Below are positions 11,875 to 20,701 of a stretch of 64,000 nucleotides of DNA, in pieces (the first letter of the stretch is position 1; the number at the start of each line of letters is the position of its first letter). The stretch covers positions 1 to 64,000 of the forward strand of contig CAZRGM010000039.1 in NCBI GenBank assembly GCA_964599635.1, given 5' to 3'. The DNA comes from WJMT01 sp964599635. GTDB lineage: Bacteria > Acidobacteriota > Aminicenantia > Aminicenantales > Aminicenantaceae. The notes beneath the pieces were generated by a model that was not told where the DNA came from, made no database searches, and saw only the letters and a list, made by a program, of their open reading frames with translations. A program made the position numbers and the translations under genes.

Positions 11875-12159
11875 ATGAAAGAGAAATATAAGGATGAAAG
11901 TGATGTTTTGAAAGCTATGGCCCATCCTGTTCGTTTGCGAATACTGGATTTACTGTTATTGGGTCTTCCCCCTGAAGCATGCAGTGTTAATTCAATACAA
12001 AAAAAATTAGACATTCCTCAACCAACCCTTTCTCAGCACCTCCAGATATTAAAGAACCACGGGATCATTGACAGCAGCAAAAACGGAGTTTTAGTGTGTT
12101 ATAAAGTGATTGACGATCGTGTAGGTAGGATCTTGAAAATCCTCAAAAACATTATTTAA
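11875..12159 (+). CDS. ArsR/SmtB-family transcriptional regulator
   Basis: The 94-residue winged-helix regulator carries AHPVRLRILDLL at the start of the fold, and the recognition helix contains PQPTLSQHLQIL (about residues 48-59). Two cysteines, C36 and C75, are visible. The classical metal-site CxC motif (ELCVCDL type) is absent, so a thiol/redox or sulfide type (BigR/SqrR-like) response is possible. This is inference. It is the first gene of the hydrogenase cluster and ends 1 base before the protease gene. Its probable operator is the palindrome at 11720-11741. Confidence 0.88.
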   Translation: MKEKYKDESDVLKAMAHPVRLRILDLLLLGLPPEACSVNSIQKKLDIPQPTLSQHLQILKNHGIIDSSKNGVLVCYKVIDDRVGRILKILKNII

Positions 12160-12160
12160 C

Positions 12161-12634
12161 ATGGATAAGAATAAAATTATTCTCATTGGCATTGGAAATA
12201 ATCTATTGTCGGACGATAGAGTGGGCCCTTATCTTGCAGAAACACTCGGGGAAAAATTTAATTTACCCTACCGCTCGGTCACTCATGTCTCCCTTGAGCT
12301 GCTGGATCTGGTTCTCGGCAGGCAGATTATCTATATTTTTGATTCATTTCAGAATCCTGAAATTCCAATCGGTGAGGTTGTTCCTTTTATCCTAAATGAT
12401 CTGGAATACCAGCAGAACCCTACCTATTCACATGGGATGACGATTCCGATCATCTTTAACATCGGGGAAAAGCTTTATCCTAGAATGCCTGATAAAGTTT
12501 TTGTTTTCGGCATTAATGTCTATAATAACCAGACCGTTTCAGAGTCTTTTTCTGATGAAATCAATCATAAGCTTGAGGGAATTAGAATTCATTTATTAAA
12601 AAAAATCCAAAATGATACTGGAGTTAAGATATGA
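12161..12634 (+). CDS. [NiFe] hydrogenase maturation protease (HyaD/HycI/FrcD family)
   Basis: This endopeptidase trims the C-terminal tail of a [NiFe] hydrogenase large subunit after nickel insertion. At 157 residues it has the usual length. The N-terminal IGIGNNLLSDDRVGP matches the family signature, and the probable nickel-sensing residues are Asp in SDDRVG, Asp in IFDSF and His in SHGMT. Its substrate is probably the large subunit at 14177-15643, which carries 26 residues after its last nickel-site motif. It ends with an ATGA overlap onto a 17-codon ORF. Confidence 0.85.
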   Translation: MDKNKIILIGIGNNLLSDDRVGPYLAETLGEKFNLPYRSVTHVSLELLDLVLGRQIIYIFDSFQNPEIPIGEVVPFILNDLEYQQNPTYSHGMTIPIIFNIGEKLYPRMPDKVFVFGINVYNNQTVSESFSDEINHKLEGIRIHLLKKIQNDTGVKI

Positions 12635-12684
12635 GGGACAGTGCTGCTCGGCTTTTTGAGAAGAAGGCTATTTTAGCTGAATGA
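12631..12684 (+). CDS. possible 17-codon bridging ORF
   Basis: ATG at 12631 overlaps the protease stop (ATGA). The frame runs 17 codons to a TGA at 12682, which lies against the ribosome binding site GGAG of the next gene. It may only pass ribosomes across the 60-base gap. There is no homology evidence that it encodes a functional peptide. Confidence 0.2.
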   Translation: MRDSAARLFEKKAILAE

Positions 12685-12694
12685 GGAGAATCTT

Positions 12695-13141
12695 ATGATG
12701 GAGGCAAAATTTGAACCTAATATTGTAGCATTTGTCTGTAACTGGTGTTCTTACGGCGGAGCTGACATGGCGGGCAGCATGAGACTTAAATATCCGTCCA
12801 ATGTTAAACTGATCCGGGTGATGTGTTCCGGACGGGTGGATCCTGAATTCATATTGGAGGCTTTTAGGAAAGGTGCTGATGGTGTCATGGTCTTGGGCTG
12901 CCATCCGAAAGACTGTCATTACATAGAGGGCAATTACAAAGCCTTAAAACGGTACAACATGCTCAAACCCCTATTGGATCAGTTTAACATAGAACAGGAT
13001 CGGTTTTATCTTGACTGGGTCTCTGCATCAGAAGGCGAAAAATTCGCCCGAGTGGCCAGAGAAATGCATGAAAGGATCACTAAACTGGGGCCTTTGAACT
13101 GGGGAAAAGTTATAGGCCCGTTTCGAGGCAGTGAGGTATAA
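12695..13141 (+). CDS. mvhD: MvhD-like hydrogenase iron-sulfur (delta) subunit
   Basis: This is the small [2Fe-2S] subunit that passes electrons between the Mvh-type hydrogenase and a heterodisulfide-reductase-type flavoprotein. At 148 residues it has the usual length. All expected cysteines are present: CNWC near residues 11-14, VMCSGRV near 47, and GCHPKDC near 68-73. AGGAGA sits 5 bases before the start, with two consecutive ATG codons (12695, 12698). It lies 2 bases before the small-subunit gene. Its flavoprotein partner is not in this operon; HdrA-like proteins are 30 kb away. Confidence 0.92.
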   Translation: MMEAKFEPNIVAFVCNWCSYGGADMAGSMRLKYPSNVKLIRVMCSGRVDPEFILEAFRKGADGVMVLGCHPKDCHYIEGNYKALKRYNMLKPLLDQFNIEQDRFYLDWVSASEGEKFARVAREMHERITKLGPLNWGKVIGPFRGSEV

Positions 13142-13143
13142 AC

Positions 13144-14118
13144 ATGGGAGTTAAACCAAAAATCGGAATATACTGGTGTTCTAGCTGTGGGGGATGTGAA
13201 GAAGCTATCGTGGATTTAAATGAGGCCATTCTTGATGTGATGAATGCCGTGGACATTGTGTTCTGGCCAGTGGCTATGGATTTCAAATATGAAGATATCA
13301 AAAAATTAAAGGACGAAGAACTCCTTGCATCTTTTATCAACGGAGGTATCCGTCTTTCCGAGCAGGAGGAGATTGTAAAGTTATTAAGGAAGAAATCTCA
13401 GCTTGTGTTTGCTTTCGGAAGTTGCGCTGTCATGGGCGGTGTTCCTGGTCTTGCCAACATGACTAATCGGGAAGGAGTTTTTACAAGGGTTTATAAAGAG
13501 ATCGAGTCCAATGATAATCCGGAAAACATTGTGCCTCAGACAGAGATTTCAATAAACAATAAATATAGCCTTGAACTCCCTGAGTTTTTCAATTCTGTTT
13601 ATCCTCTAGATCAAATTATTCCTGTAGATTATTACATCCCAGGCTGCGCTCCCTCTCCTGGGACCATAAAAGATGCATTCGCGGCTATCCTAGAGGATAG
13701 ACTGCCGGAAAAAGGAAGTGTGCTCAGCCCTACAAAATCCTTGTGCGATACCTGTCCCAGGAAAGACAGCAAGCCAAATAAGATAGAAATTGAGAAATTT
13801 GTTGAGCCCCATGAATACGATAAGCTTGACAATGGGAGATGTTTCCTTGAGGCTGGCATCATCTGTATGGGACCGGCTACAAGAGGAGGATGCGGCGAGC
13901 GCTGCATTAATGCTAACATGCCCTGCCGAGGTTGTTATGGGCCTCCCAATGATGTCAAAGATCAGGGGGTACGCATGCTAAGTGCCTTGGCTTCTCTTAT
14001 CAAAACAAATGAAGAGGATGAAATTCCAAAAGTCATTGCTACCCTGCCTGATTTAATGGGACCGCTCTATATGTATGGATTACCCAGTTCAATCCTATTC
14101 CGCAAAAAAATGGAATAA
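13144..14118 (+). CDS. mvhG: MvhG-like [NiFe] hydrogenase small subunit
   Basis: This electron-transfer subunit of a group 3c-like cytoplasmic [NiFe] hydrogenase has 324 residues and no Tat signal. The proximal [4Fe-4S] site is visible as CSSCGGCEE (about residues 13-21), GSCAVMGG (about 97) and PGCAPSP (about 168). The C-terminal part carries further clusters: CDTCPRK, then CMGPATRGGCGERC and MPCRGCYGP. It lies between the delta and large subunits in an operon with 2- and 58-base gaps. The role is to oxidise H2 and pass the electrons through MvhD. Confidence 0.93.
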   Translation: MGVKPKIGIYWCSSCGGCEEAIVDLNEAILDVMNAVDIVFWPVAMDFKYEDIKKLKDEELLASFINGGIRLSEQEEIVKLLRKKSQLVFAFGSCAVMGGVPGLANMTNREGVFTRVYKEIESNDNPENIVPQTEISINNKYSLELPEFFNSVYPLDQIIPVDYYIPGCAPSPGTIKDAFAAILEDRLPEKGSVLSPTKSLCDTCPRKDSKPNKIEIEKFVEPHEYDKLDNGRCFLEAGIICMGPATRGGCGERCINANMPCRGCYGPPNDVKDQGVRMLSALASLIKTNEEDEIPKVIATLPDLMGPLYMYGLPSSILFRKKME

Positions 14119-14176
14119 GCTCTAAAGAAACAATGAAGCTAGGCTATTTTAGATAAAAAGTAGAGGGAGGAGAAAA

Positions 14177-15643
14177 TTGGGAAGTAAACATATATCCATT
14201 CGGCCCATCACTCGATTGGAGGGTCACGGAAATATTGAGATCTTTCTTAACGATGAGGGCAATGTGGAACGAGCCTTTCTTCAAGTACCGGAACTGAGGG
14301 GATTTGAAAAGTTTTCTGAGGGTAGAAGCGCTGTGGAAATGCCCCGCATCACCCCTAAAATCTGTGGAGTATGCCCCACAGCTCATCATATGGCGTCTCA
14401 AAAAACTCTTGACGACCTCTATGATGTGGATCCGCCTATAACCGCAAAAAAAATTCGGGAGCTGATGTATTCAGCTTTCATGATCGAAGACCATGCTCTT
14501 CATTTTTATTTTCTTGGGGGACCTGATTTTGTGGTGGGTCCTGATGCCCCCAAAGTCTCCCGAAACATCTTGGGTGTGATCGATAAAGTGGGACTGGATA
14601 CTGGGAAGATGGTTATCAAAAACCGCAAGCAGTGCCGTGAGATCATCACAGATCTGGGCGGACGGGTGATTCATCCTGTAAGCGGGCTGCCTGGGGGAAT
14701 TTCCAAAGGAGTCACAGATGAAGACCAGAAGAAATTTAAAAAATATGCGGATGAAGCCGTGAAATTCGCTCAATTCACCGTTCAGCTTTTTAAAGATGTG
14801 GTGTTGAAGAATGATGAGTACGTTAAAATCATCACATCAGATCCTTACACCCATAAGACTTATTACATGGGACTGGTGGATAAAAACAATCATGTCAATT
14901 TCTATGATGGGAAGCTCCGTGTGGTGGACCCTGACGGAAAAGAATTCGTCAAATTCGACGGTTGTGATTACAAGGACCACATTAGTGAGCATGTGGAAGA
15001 ATGGAGCTATGTCAGATTTCCGTTTCTTAAGAATGTGGGCTGGAAAGGATTTGTGGATGGCAAAGACAGCGGAGTTTACCGCGTGGCCCCTCTGGCCCGG
15101 CTCAATGCTTCTGACGGCATGGCCACTCCTCTGGCTCAGAAAGAATACGAATACATGTACGAAACCTTGGGCGGAAAACCCGTGCATCACACTCTGGCTT
15201 TTCACTGGGCCCGCGTAGTGGAGCTCCTATATGCCAGCGAACGCCTGCAGGAATTGACAAATGATGATGATATTCTGAAGAAGGATATCCGCACTCTTCC
15301 TGATTCCACTCCCGCACAAGGTATCGGGGTGGTTGAAGCCCCTCGAGGAGTCTTGATCCATGATTATGCCACTGATGAGAGAGGGATCATACAGAAAGCT
15401 AATTTACTGGTGGCTACGGTTCATAATTCAGCCCCTATTGCCATGAGTGTTGAAAAAGCAGCCAAAGGAGTGATCAAAAACTTTGAAGTGAGCGACGGGG
15501 TGCTCAACCAGGTGGAAATGGCTTTTAGGGCTTATGACCCCTGTTTAGCCTGTGCCACTCATTCTCTTCCCGGAAATATGCCTTTGAGAGTTAAAATTTT
15601 CAAATCCGACCGTTCAGTTCATGATGTGATCGAGAGATTTTAA
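14177..15643 (+). CDS. mvhA: MvhA-like [NiFe] hydrogenase large subunit
   Basis: This is the catalytic subunit of a group 3c-like [NiFe] hydrogenase. Nickel is held by L1 RITPKICGVCP (C63, C66) and L2 DPCLACATH (C456, C459, His462). The 26 residues after His462 are the tail expected to be removed by the protease encoded at 12161. The N-terminal ITRLEGHGNIEIF is typical. I chose the TTG start at 14177 because GGGAGGAG lies 5 bases before it. All nickel ligands are intact, so it should be active. It is the last gene of the operon, and no Hdr genes follow. Confidence 0.95.
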   Translation: MGSKHISIRPITRLEGHGNIEIFLNDEGNVERAFLQVPELRGFEKFSEGRSAVEMPRITPKICGVCPTAHHMASQKTLDDLYDVDPPITAKKIRELMYSAFMIEDHALHFYFLGGPDFVVGPDAPKVSRNILGVIDKVGLDTGKMVIKNRKQCREIITDLGGRVIHPVSGLPGGISKGVTDEDQKKFKKYADEAVKFAQFTVQLFKDVVLKNDEYVKIITSDPYTHKTYYMGLVDKNNHVNFYDGKLRVVDPDGKEFVKFDGCDYKDHISEHVEEWSYVRFPFLKNVGWKGFVDGKDSGVYRVAPLARLNASDGMATPLAQKEYEYMYETLGGKPVHHTLAFHWARVVELLYASERLQELTNDDDILKKDIRTLPDSTPAQGIGVVEAPRGVLIHDYATDERGIIQKANLLVATVHNSAPIAMSVEKAAKGVIKNFEVSDGVLNQVEMAFRAYDPCLACATHSLPGNMPLRVKIFKSDRSVHDVIERF

Positions 15644-15934
15644 TCCTCTGAAAATCATTGAGAATCAATTCAAATAACTCGTAGCCTTAGAACTTCATTT
15701 TAAGGGGAAAAAGAGAGTTCTAAATAGTAAAAAAGAGTTATACTTGGTGTTACTGGTTTATTTTCAGTAAATTTTTACAGCCAAGCTGAGTAGTTCTTAT
15801 TCTTTCCCATTTATATAAAATTTTTAGGGGGAATCTATTTTTTTTGATACAGGCCTCCTGCTTGTGTATTAACAAACCGTTCTAATTCCGATTTTTTAAT
15901 TTTTTTTTCATATCTCCACCGTATATGCAGGGAA
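15644..15934. other. intergenic region without a recognised gene
   Basis: This AT-rich stretch follows mvhA. I see no coding frame, tRNA or strong hairpin terminator here. The bases further right (15935-16095) hold a repeated regulatory motif and the leader of the secreted FN3 gene. Confidence 0.5.
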
Positions 15935-15955
15935 TTTGCACATTTCTTTAACACA
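15935..15955 (+). promoter_or_regulatory. shared 21-bp motif upstream of the FN3 gene
   Basis: TTTGCACATTTC followed by TTTAACACA is repeated with one mismatch, inverted, at 19967-19987 upstream of the propeller gene. A possible -10 box TATATT starts 18 bases downstream (15974-15979). The two half-sites (TTTGCACA, TTTAACACA) look like a tandem site for an OmpR/PhoB-type activator, and one is encoded at 20015-20701. Confidence 0.5.
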
Positions 15956-16095
15956 AGAGGCGGAGAAAATCTTTATATTAGAAACAATGAAGTCAACAAA
16001 GTCATCTTTTATGGGCAACAAAAAGGAGGTGAAGATTCAGGTAAAAAGCAAAAAAATAATCAAATTTAAATCAAAAAAATAAAAAGGAGGAAAAA

Positions 16096-17622
16096 TTGAG
16101 AAAAATTAAAGGATTGAGTTTTTTGGGAGTTTTGGCCGTTTTAACAATGGTTTTGTTTTTGGCCGGAGGCAGCTTTATGCAGGCTCAGGAGGAAGACACC
16201 TGGGCGGTTCGGATCCCCACACAAACCGATGCAGCCAATAATGGTTTGATGTTTTATGGAATGGAGAGTACTGATGGCGTGTACTTGTACGAAAATAACG
16301 GCTCGACCATTGAAGTGAGCGTTCAAAAGAATTCCATGTCCGGATCGTGGAACAGATATTATGATTTTGTGTATAAATTTTATTTCAAACTGACGAAAGA
16401 AAATGTAGGAAATGGTGCTGAGCCCACAAATTATGTCGGATTTCAAAATGTGCCGTATCTATACGAAGCCACATATCCTGATGATGATAAATCCTGCTGT
16501 CAGTTTCCGAGTACTACTTATGGCAGCTCTCCTGGAAGCTGCAGTGCTGGATGCATGGCTGAATTTTTGGACAATATCCATCCTTATTCTGATGGAACCC
16601 CTGAACACGATTATCAATATTTCCAGTATCAGATCAATGTTTACGACCAGGATATTGAAAGCATGTTTCCAGGAGAGGTTTATACATTGGGAACTTCCAG
16701 CGACCCCGGTGAACCCGGTGATCTTTTTGGGATGACAGCTCGCTACAGAGAAGGATGCTATGAGGAGCCGACCTATCATGATGTTGAATTCTACAGAAGC
16801 ATCAATTTTCATAGAGCTTTAGGAAACAAAAATGCCCTTAACATGGTGATCATAAAATTGGATTCATATGATATAGAGTGTGATGGGGCGTGGAGGATTT
16901 TGGTCTATCCCGGGGATTATCCGAAGGATGAATTTTATGCCGGTGAGGAAGCCTATTTACGGGTCAAAGAGCGGTACTGTACGGAAGAGAGAAATAAATC
17001 CACATGGGTCTATCCTATGCAGGCCAAAGGCAATTTCCATTTCTATGTCGACTTCATCAAAAATCCCGGAACGTCAACTCAGCCTGAAGAACCTCCCACA
17101 GCCCCGAGCGGTTTAAGTACCAATGCTTCTTCATGCAGCCAGATAGATCTCACCTGGACCGATAATTCAGATAATGAAGATGGATTCAAAATTGAGAGAG
17201 ATGGAGATGAGATCGCTACAGTAGGTGCTGATGCGGAATTTTATTCAGATACCTCTGTATCTGGAGATACCCAATATACTTATAAAGTGGGAGCTTATAA
17301 CACTAAGGGAACGGCCTGGTCAGATTCAGCCACCGCCACAACTCCTGAATGTGCAGCTGAGGCCCCCGCTGACCCCACGGGTCTTACAGCCAAACAGCCT
17401 GGAAGAGCTCCCAAAGTTCAGCTCGAATGGAACGACAACTCCACGAATGAAGATGGGTTCAGAATCTATCGCGACGGATCAATTATTGCGACACTTGGAC
17501 CCGACACTACTTCCTATGAAGATACGACTTTCGTTTCCGGCGAAACTTACACCTACCAGGTTTGTGCTTATAATTCTTCCGGAGAAAGCTGTTCCGATTC
17601 TGTTGAAATAAAAACTAAGTGA
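16096..17622 (+). CDS. secreted protein with two C-terminal fibronectin type III domains
   Basis: The 508-residue exported protein has a signal peptide (residues 1-31, ending near MQAQ). The N-terminal 300 residues belong to no family I recognise; they are rich in aromatic residues and contain a cysteine cluster (CCQFP, CSAGC) that suggests disulfides. Two fibronectin type III domains follow (about 337-420 and 425-508), each with the pattern LTWxDNSxNEDGF or a close variant. The start is TTG, with AAAGGAGG 5 bases upstream. It may be a surface-attached binding protein. A strong terminator follows, and a motif shared with the propeller gene lies upstream. Confidence 0.8.
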   Translation: MRKIKGLSFLGVLAVLTMVLFLAGGSFMQAQEEDTWAVRIPTQTDAANNGLMFYGMESTDGVYLYENNGSTIEVSVQKNSMSGSWNRYYDFVYKFYFKLTKENVGNGAEPTNYVGFQNVPYLYEATYPDDDKSCCQFPSTTYGSSPGSCSAGCMAEFLDNIHPYSDGTPEHDYQYFQYQINVYDQDIESMFPGEVYTLGTSSDPGEPGDLFGMTARYREGCYEEPTYHDVEFYRSINFHRALGNKNALNMVIIKLDSYDIECDGAWRILVYPGDYPKDEFYAGEEAYLRVKERYCTEERNKSTWVYPMQAKGNFHFYVDFIKNPGTSTQPEEPPTAPSGLSTNASSCSQIDLTWTDNSDNEDGFKIERDGDEIATVGADAEFYSDTSVSGDTQYTYKVGAYNTKGTAWSDSATATTPECAAEAPADPTGLTAKQPGRAPKVQLEWNDNSTNEDGFRIYRDGSIIATLGPDTTSYEDTTFVSGETYTYQVCAYNSSGESCSDSVEIKTK

Positions 17623-17654
17623 TTGGCTGCAAATTCTCTTAGAAACTAAAAGAG

Positions 17655-17706
17655 CGGATCATCACTCCAGCCCAAAATTTCAGTGGTGATCCGTTTCTTT
17701 TTTTTT
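17655..17706 (+). terminator. rho-independent terminator after the FN3 gene
   Basis: A 12-bp stem (CGGATCATCACT with AGTGGTGATCCG, one G-T pair) encloses a 15-base loop and is followed by TTTC and nine further T. It ends the transcript of the FN3 gene. Confidence 0.85.
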
Positions 17707-17776
17707 ATGGATGACTCCTTTATTTTAATGGAATAATACTTTTTGGTTCCCTGATATTTTTTTGATTCGAGTTTTC

Positions 17777-19909
17777 TTACTTAAAGACTTCCTTGCCTTT
17801 TTCCAGGAGCAGAAGATTTTCCATGACCCAGAGTTCAGCTTCCAAATAACCGGCTTGAAAAGCAATCAGAGTCCTGCCTGGATGGAAACACATTTCTCTC
17901 ATGCTCCTCATAGACAAGTCCCTTTTTTGGGGATTTGGGTCCTTTAAACCAAGACTCCATAACTGGTTGAGCTCACCGCCTTTGATGAAATAGATTTCCT
18001 CGCTTCCAGGCTTCCATTCCAATGACAAAATGCTCTCTCCATGTTCCATTCGGAGCAGTTCTTTGGGCTCTCCGCCTGCAGCAGGAATGACTTTTATTGT
18101 CTTTTCCGGGTCGCGGTCATCAAAGGCCACCCACTTTCCGTCCCATGATAATGCCAACAGAAAGGTCTGCATCGCGTGCTCGCGACGATAGATTTCCTCT
18201 TCTTTTCCGGTGTGCATATCCCTGACTCTTAGACTCATAAATTGGGGCTTTCCCTCTTTTTCATGCGACCACATTTTGTAAACGGTTTTTTTGCCAACCG
18301 GAAAAACATCCAGCTCAGCAATGAACTCTCCTTCTTTAAACTCTTGCAAAAAATTAAGGTCTCCGGTTCGGGCATCGATGGAATAAAGGCCTTTGTTTCC
18401 GTTCCAGTCGAATCCGAAGGCATAAAAATAATTCCCGTCGGCTGACCATCGGATAAACCTCATATACTCAAGATCCGGAACAAGCTCTCGTGTTTCACCG
18501 GATTCCAGAGATTGAATACAGATAACCGGCTGCGGGAAACGGCCGGGGCCGTAGGGCCTTTCTGAAATATAGGCCAGATTTTTCCCATCTAAAGAGAAAT
18601 CGGGGGATTTATTTGCTCCTATAAAAAACTTGGTGGCTTTTTCAACAGGCGTTGAAAAAGAATTTGTTTCTGGATCCAGAGCAGCTGTGTACACATCATG
18701 CATCCCGGCATAATGCACGTAATAAAGATCTTTATCATCGGTAAATCCTAAAGGATTTATATTTCCTATATTCTTTTTGAGAAGAAAAGGCTTTCCCCCG
18801 GGTTGGTCCTGGTTCACCTTCAATGCCCATATATCCCTGTCTCCTGTCCGGCCGCTTACAAAAAGAAGTCTTTCCTCTTTGGCATCCCAAACCAGAGGAA
18901 CATCGTGAGCCGGATGTTCCACAAGAATGGATTGTTCACCGCTTGTTGTTTTAAGCATGGCGATATCACTTCCCCGGGAGCCGGGAGTCTCCGGAATGAA
19001 ACCATAGATAATGGTCTCGCTGTCCCGCAGAAAGAAACCTGAAGAAATCCGGCCCTGTTTGAGAATACGGGCGCTCCCCTCTGCAGCAGAAATCATGGCT
19101 AGATGAGTCATTCTCGGTATTTTTCCCATTCCCGCTAAAATGTGCTTTCCGTCCGGTGACCAGTCATATGGTGTGACCAGAAAATATTCTTTGTTTCGAT
19201 AGAGAATGCGGGGATTTTTCCCTTTCAAGTCAATGACTCGAAGTTCATAAAATCCCTCTTCATTCATCCATGAATAGGCCAGTTTTTTCCCATCCGGCGA
19301 CCAAATAGAGGACAGGGCGAATTCCTGCGGCTCCTTCCAACTCCCCTTATCTGTAAGCCGGTTCAGTTTGCCGGAAGGAATTTCTTTAACAGCCAGGTCT
19401 CCTGTGGTCCAGTCCACGATGGACATGTGCCGGCCGTCAGGAGAGGGGGACCCCGTAAAGTCTTTATTGATTCCCGTAAACACTTTGTGCATGGTTAATT
19501 CCGTTTTTGTATCTTCGATCACAGCCTCGGCCTCTACCAAACGGTCCAATTTTTGGCGGGCGAGTTTGACTTCCTCTTCCTGGTCTGGAAATCTTTCAAT
19601 AACTCTCTCGAAAGCTTCTCGGGCTTCTTTTAATCCTAATTTCTCATAACAGAGTCCGATGTGGAGCTGAGCCTTAACCGCAATTTCTCTCTCTTTTGGA
19701 AACTGGTTTAAGATCTTCTGGTAAAGCTCAAGAGCCTTTCTCAACTCTCCTTCAGCCTCTTCCAGAAAAAGAGCTTCCTGGAAAAGCTCACCCGCGGTTT
19801 GCTGAGGTGATAGTGATGAGAAGAGAATAAGAGAGCTCAATCCTATTAGGAAGAAAGAAAGAAGGATTTTTTTTCCTTTTTTTAACTTAATTATCTGTTT
19901 CATGATCAA
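17777..19909 (-). CDS. exported TPR plus TolB-like beta-propeller protein
   Basis: The 710-residue protein has an N-terminal signal segment (about 12-36), tetratricopeptide repeats (about 40-130, with ALELYQKILNQFP and AREAFERVIERFP) and then a long propeller of PD40/WD40-like TolB repeats (SPDGRHMSIV, SPDGKKLAYS, SPDGKHILAG, SLDGKNLAYI). Such proteins are periplasmic scaffolds or sensors; no enzyme active site is visible. The start is TTG 19909 or ATG 19903. A motif shared with the FN3 gene lies upstream, and the two genes converge at the terminator. The adjacent two-component system probably controls it. Confidence 0.82.
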   Translation of the reverse strand: MIMKQIIKLKKGKKILLSFFLIGLSSLILFSSLSPQQTAGELFQEALFLEEAEGELRKALELYQKILNQFPKEREIAVKAQLHIGLCYEKLGLKEAREAFERVIERFPDQEEEVKLARQKLDRLVEAEAVIEDTKTELTMHKVFTGINKDFTGSPSPDGRHMSIVDWTTGDLAVKEIPSGKLNRLTDKGSWKEPQEFALSSIWSPDGKKLAYSWMNEEGFYELRVIDLKGKNPRILYRNKEYFLVTPYDWSPDGKHILAGMGKIPRMTHLAMISAAEGSARILKQGRISSGFFLRDSETIIYGFIPETPGSRGSDIAMLKTTSGEQSILVEHPAHDVPLVWDAKEERLLFVSGRTGDRDIWALKVNQDQPGGKPFLLKKNIGNINPLGFTDDKDLYYVHYAGMHDVYTAALDPETNSFSTPVEKATKFFIGANKSPDFSLDGKNLAYISERPYGPGRFPQPVICIQSLESGETRELVPDLEYMRFIRWSADGNYFYAFGFDWNGNKGLYSIDARTGDLNFLQEFKEGEFIAELDVFPVGKKTVYKMWSHEKEGKPQFMSLRVRDMHTGKEEEIYRREHAMQTFLLALSWDGKWVAFDDRDPEKTIKVIPAAGGEPKELLRMEHGESILSLEWKPGSEEIYFIKGGELNQLWSLGLKDPNPQKRDLSMRSMREMCFHPGRTLIAFQAGYLEAELWVMENLLLLEKGKEVFK

Positions 19910-19966
19910 TGAGTCCTTTTTTATTCTTAAAATTCTTATATTAATGTATGTGTTTTTGGCTGTGCG

Positions 19967-19987
19967 TGTGTTAAGGAAATGTGCAAA
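19967..19987 (-). promoter_or_regulatory. shared 21-bp motif upstream of the propeller gene
   Basis: On the minus strand this site reads TTTGCACATTTC followed by CTTAACACA and matches 15935-15955 at 20 of 21 positions. It lies 58 bases before the propeller gene start and just beyond the end of the response regulator gene. TACATT and TATAAG are candidate -10 boxes 18-26 bases downstream. Confidence 0.5.
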
Positions 19988-20014
19988 TACACTGCATTTT
20001 CCATGTACAAAGCT

Positions 20015-20701
20015 CTAATCCACAAATTTATATCCCACTCCTCTAATGCTGAGAATGTGTTTGGGGTTGGTCGGATCGTCCTCCACCTTTCTTCGGATAT
20101 TGGCGACATGACTGTCTATGGTGCGGTGGGAAATCCAGACATTGTTTTTTCCCCAGATTTCATCAAGCAGCTCATTTCGGGTCAGGACTTCTCCCTTATG
20201 CTGGATAAGGAGTTTCAACAATTGGAACTGCAAAGGAGTGAGTTTCAGCTTTTTTCCCTTTTTTATAGCTTCATATTTTTTAAAGTCCAGCTCTATTTCA
20301 TCAAAGACATAACGATCTAACTCTTTTTTTCGGTCACTTGTTCTTCGTGAGATTGCTTTTACCCGGGCCATGAGCTCTCTCAGACTAAAAGGCTTGGTCA
20401 CATAATCGTCAGCTCCCAATTCCAGGCCCAGCACCTTGTCAAGCTCTTGATCTTTGGCTGTCAGCATGATGATAGGCGTCTTATTACCTTCATTCCTTAG
20501 TTCACGGCAGACCTCATAGCCGTCTTTAACAGGAAGCATCAAGTCCAGGATGATCAGTTCCGGATTTTTCTTTCTGGCTAAAGTCAGTCCCTTTTCCCCG
20601 TCTTGGGCAGAAAATACAGTCCACCCATAAGATTCAAATTCATCCTTTAGGCTCTCCAGGATGCCGATATCGTCTTCCACTATCAGAACTTTTTTCATCA
20701 T
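20015..20701 (-). CDS. OmpR/PhoB-family response regulator
   Basis: The 228-residue regulator has a receiver domain (residues 1-120; acidic pocket EDD at 9-11, phosphoacceptor Asp53 in LDLMLP, conserved TA and KPF) and a C-terminal winged helix (about 130-228, with LTPLQFQLLKLL and RTIDSHVANIRRKVE). It is phosphorylated by the kinase encoded directly upstream, and their genes overlap by 4 bases (ATGA). The nearest candidate targets are the two genes carrying the 21-bp motif, the propeller gene and the FN3 gene; this link is inferred. Confidence 0.93.
   Translation of the reverse strand: MMKKVLIVEDDIGILESLKDEFESYGWTVFSAQDGEKGLTLARKKNPELIILDLMLPVKDGYEVCRELRNEGNKTPIIMLTAKDQELDKVLGLELGADDYVTKPFSLRELMARVKAISRRTSDRKKELDRYVFDEIELDFKKYEAIKKGKKLKLTPLQFQLLKLLIQHKGEVLTRNELLDEIWGKNNVWISHRTIDSHVANIRRKVEDDPTNPKHILSIRGVGYKFVD

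Noticed and set aside
15987..16082. Lysine-rich 31-codon ORF before the FN3 gene
   Set aside because: The frame is open mainly because the region is rich in A; there is no ribosome binding site before the ATG and no recognisable product.
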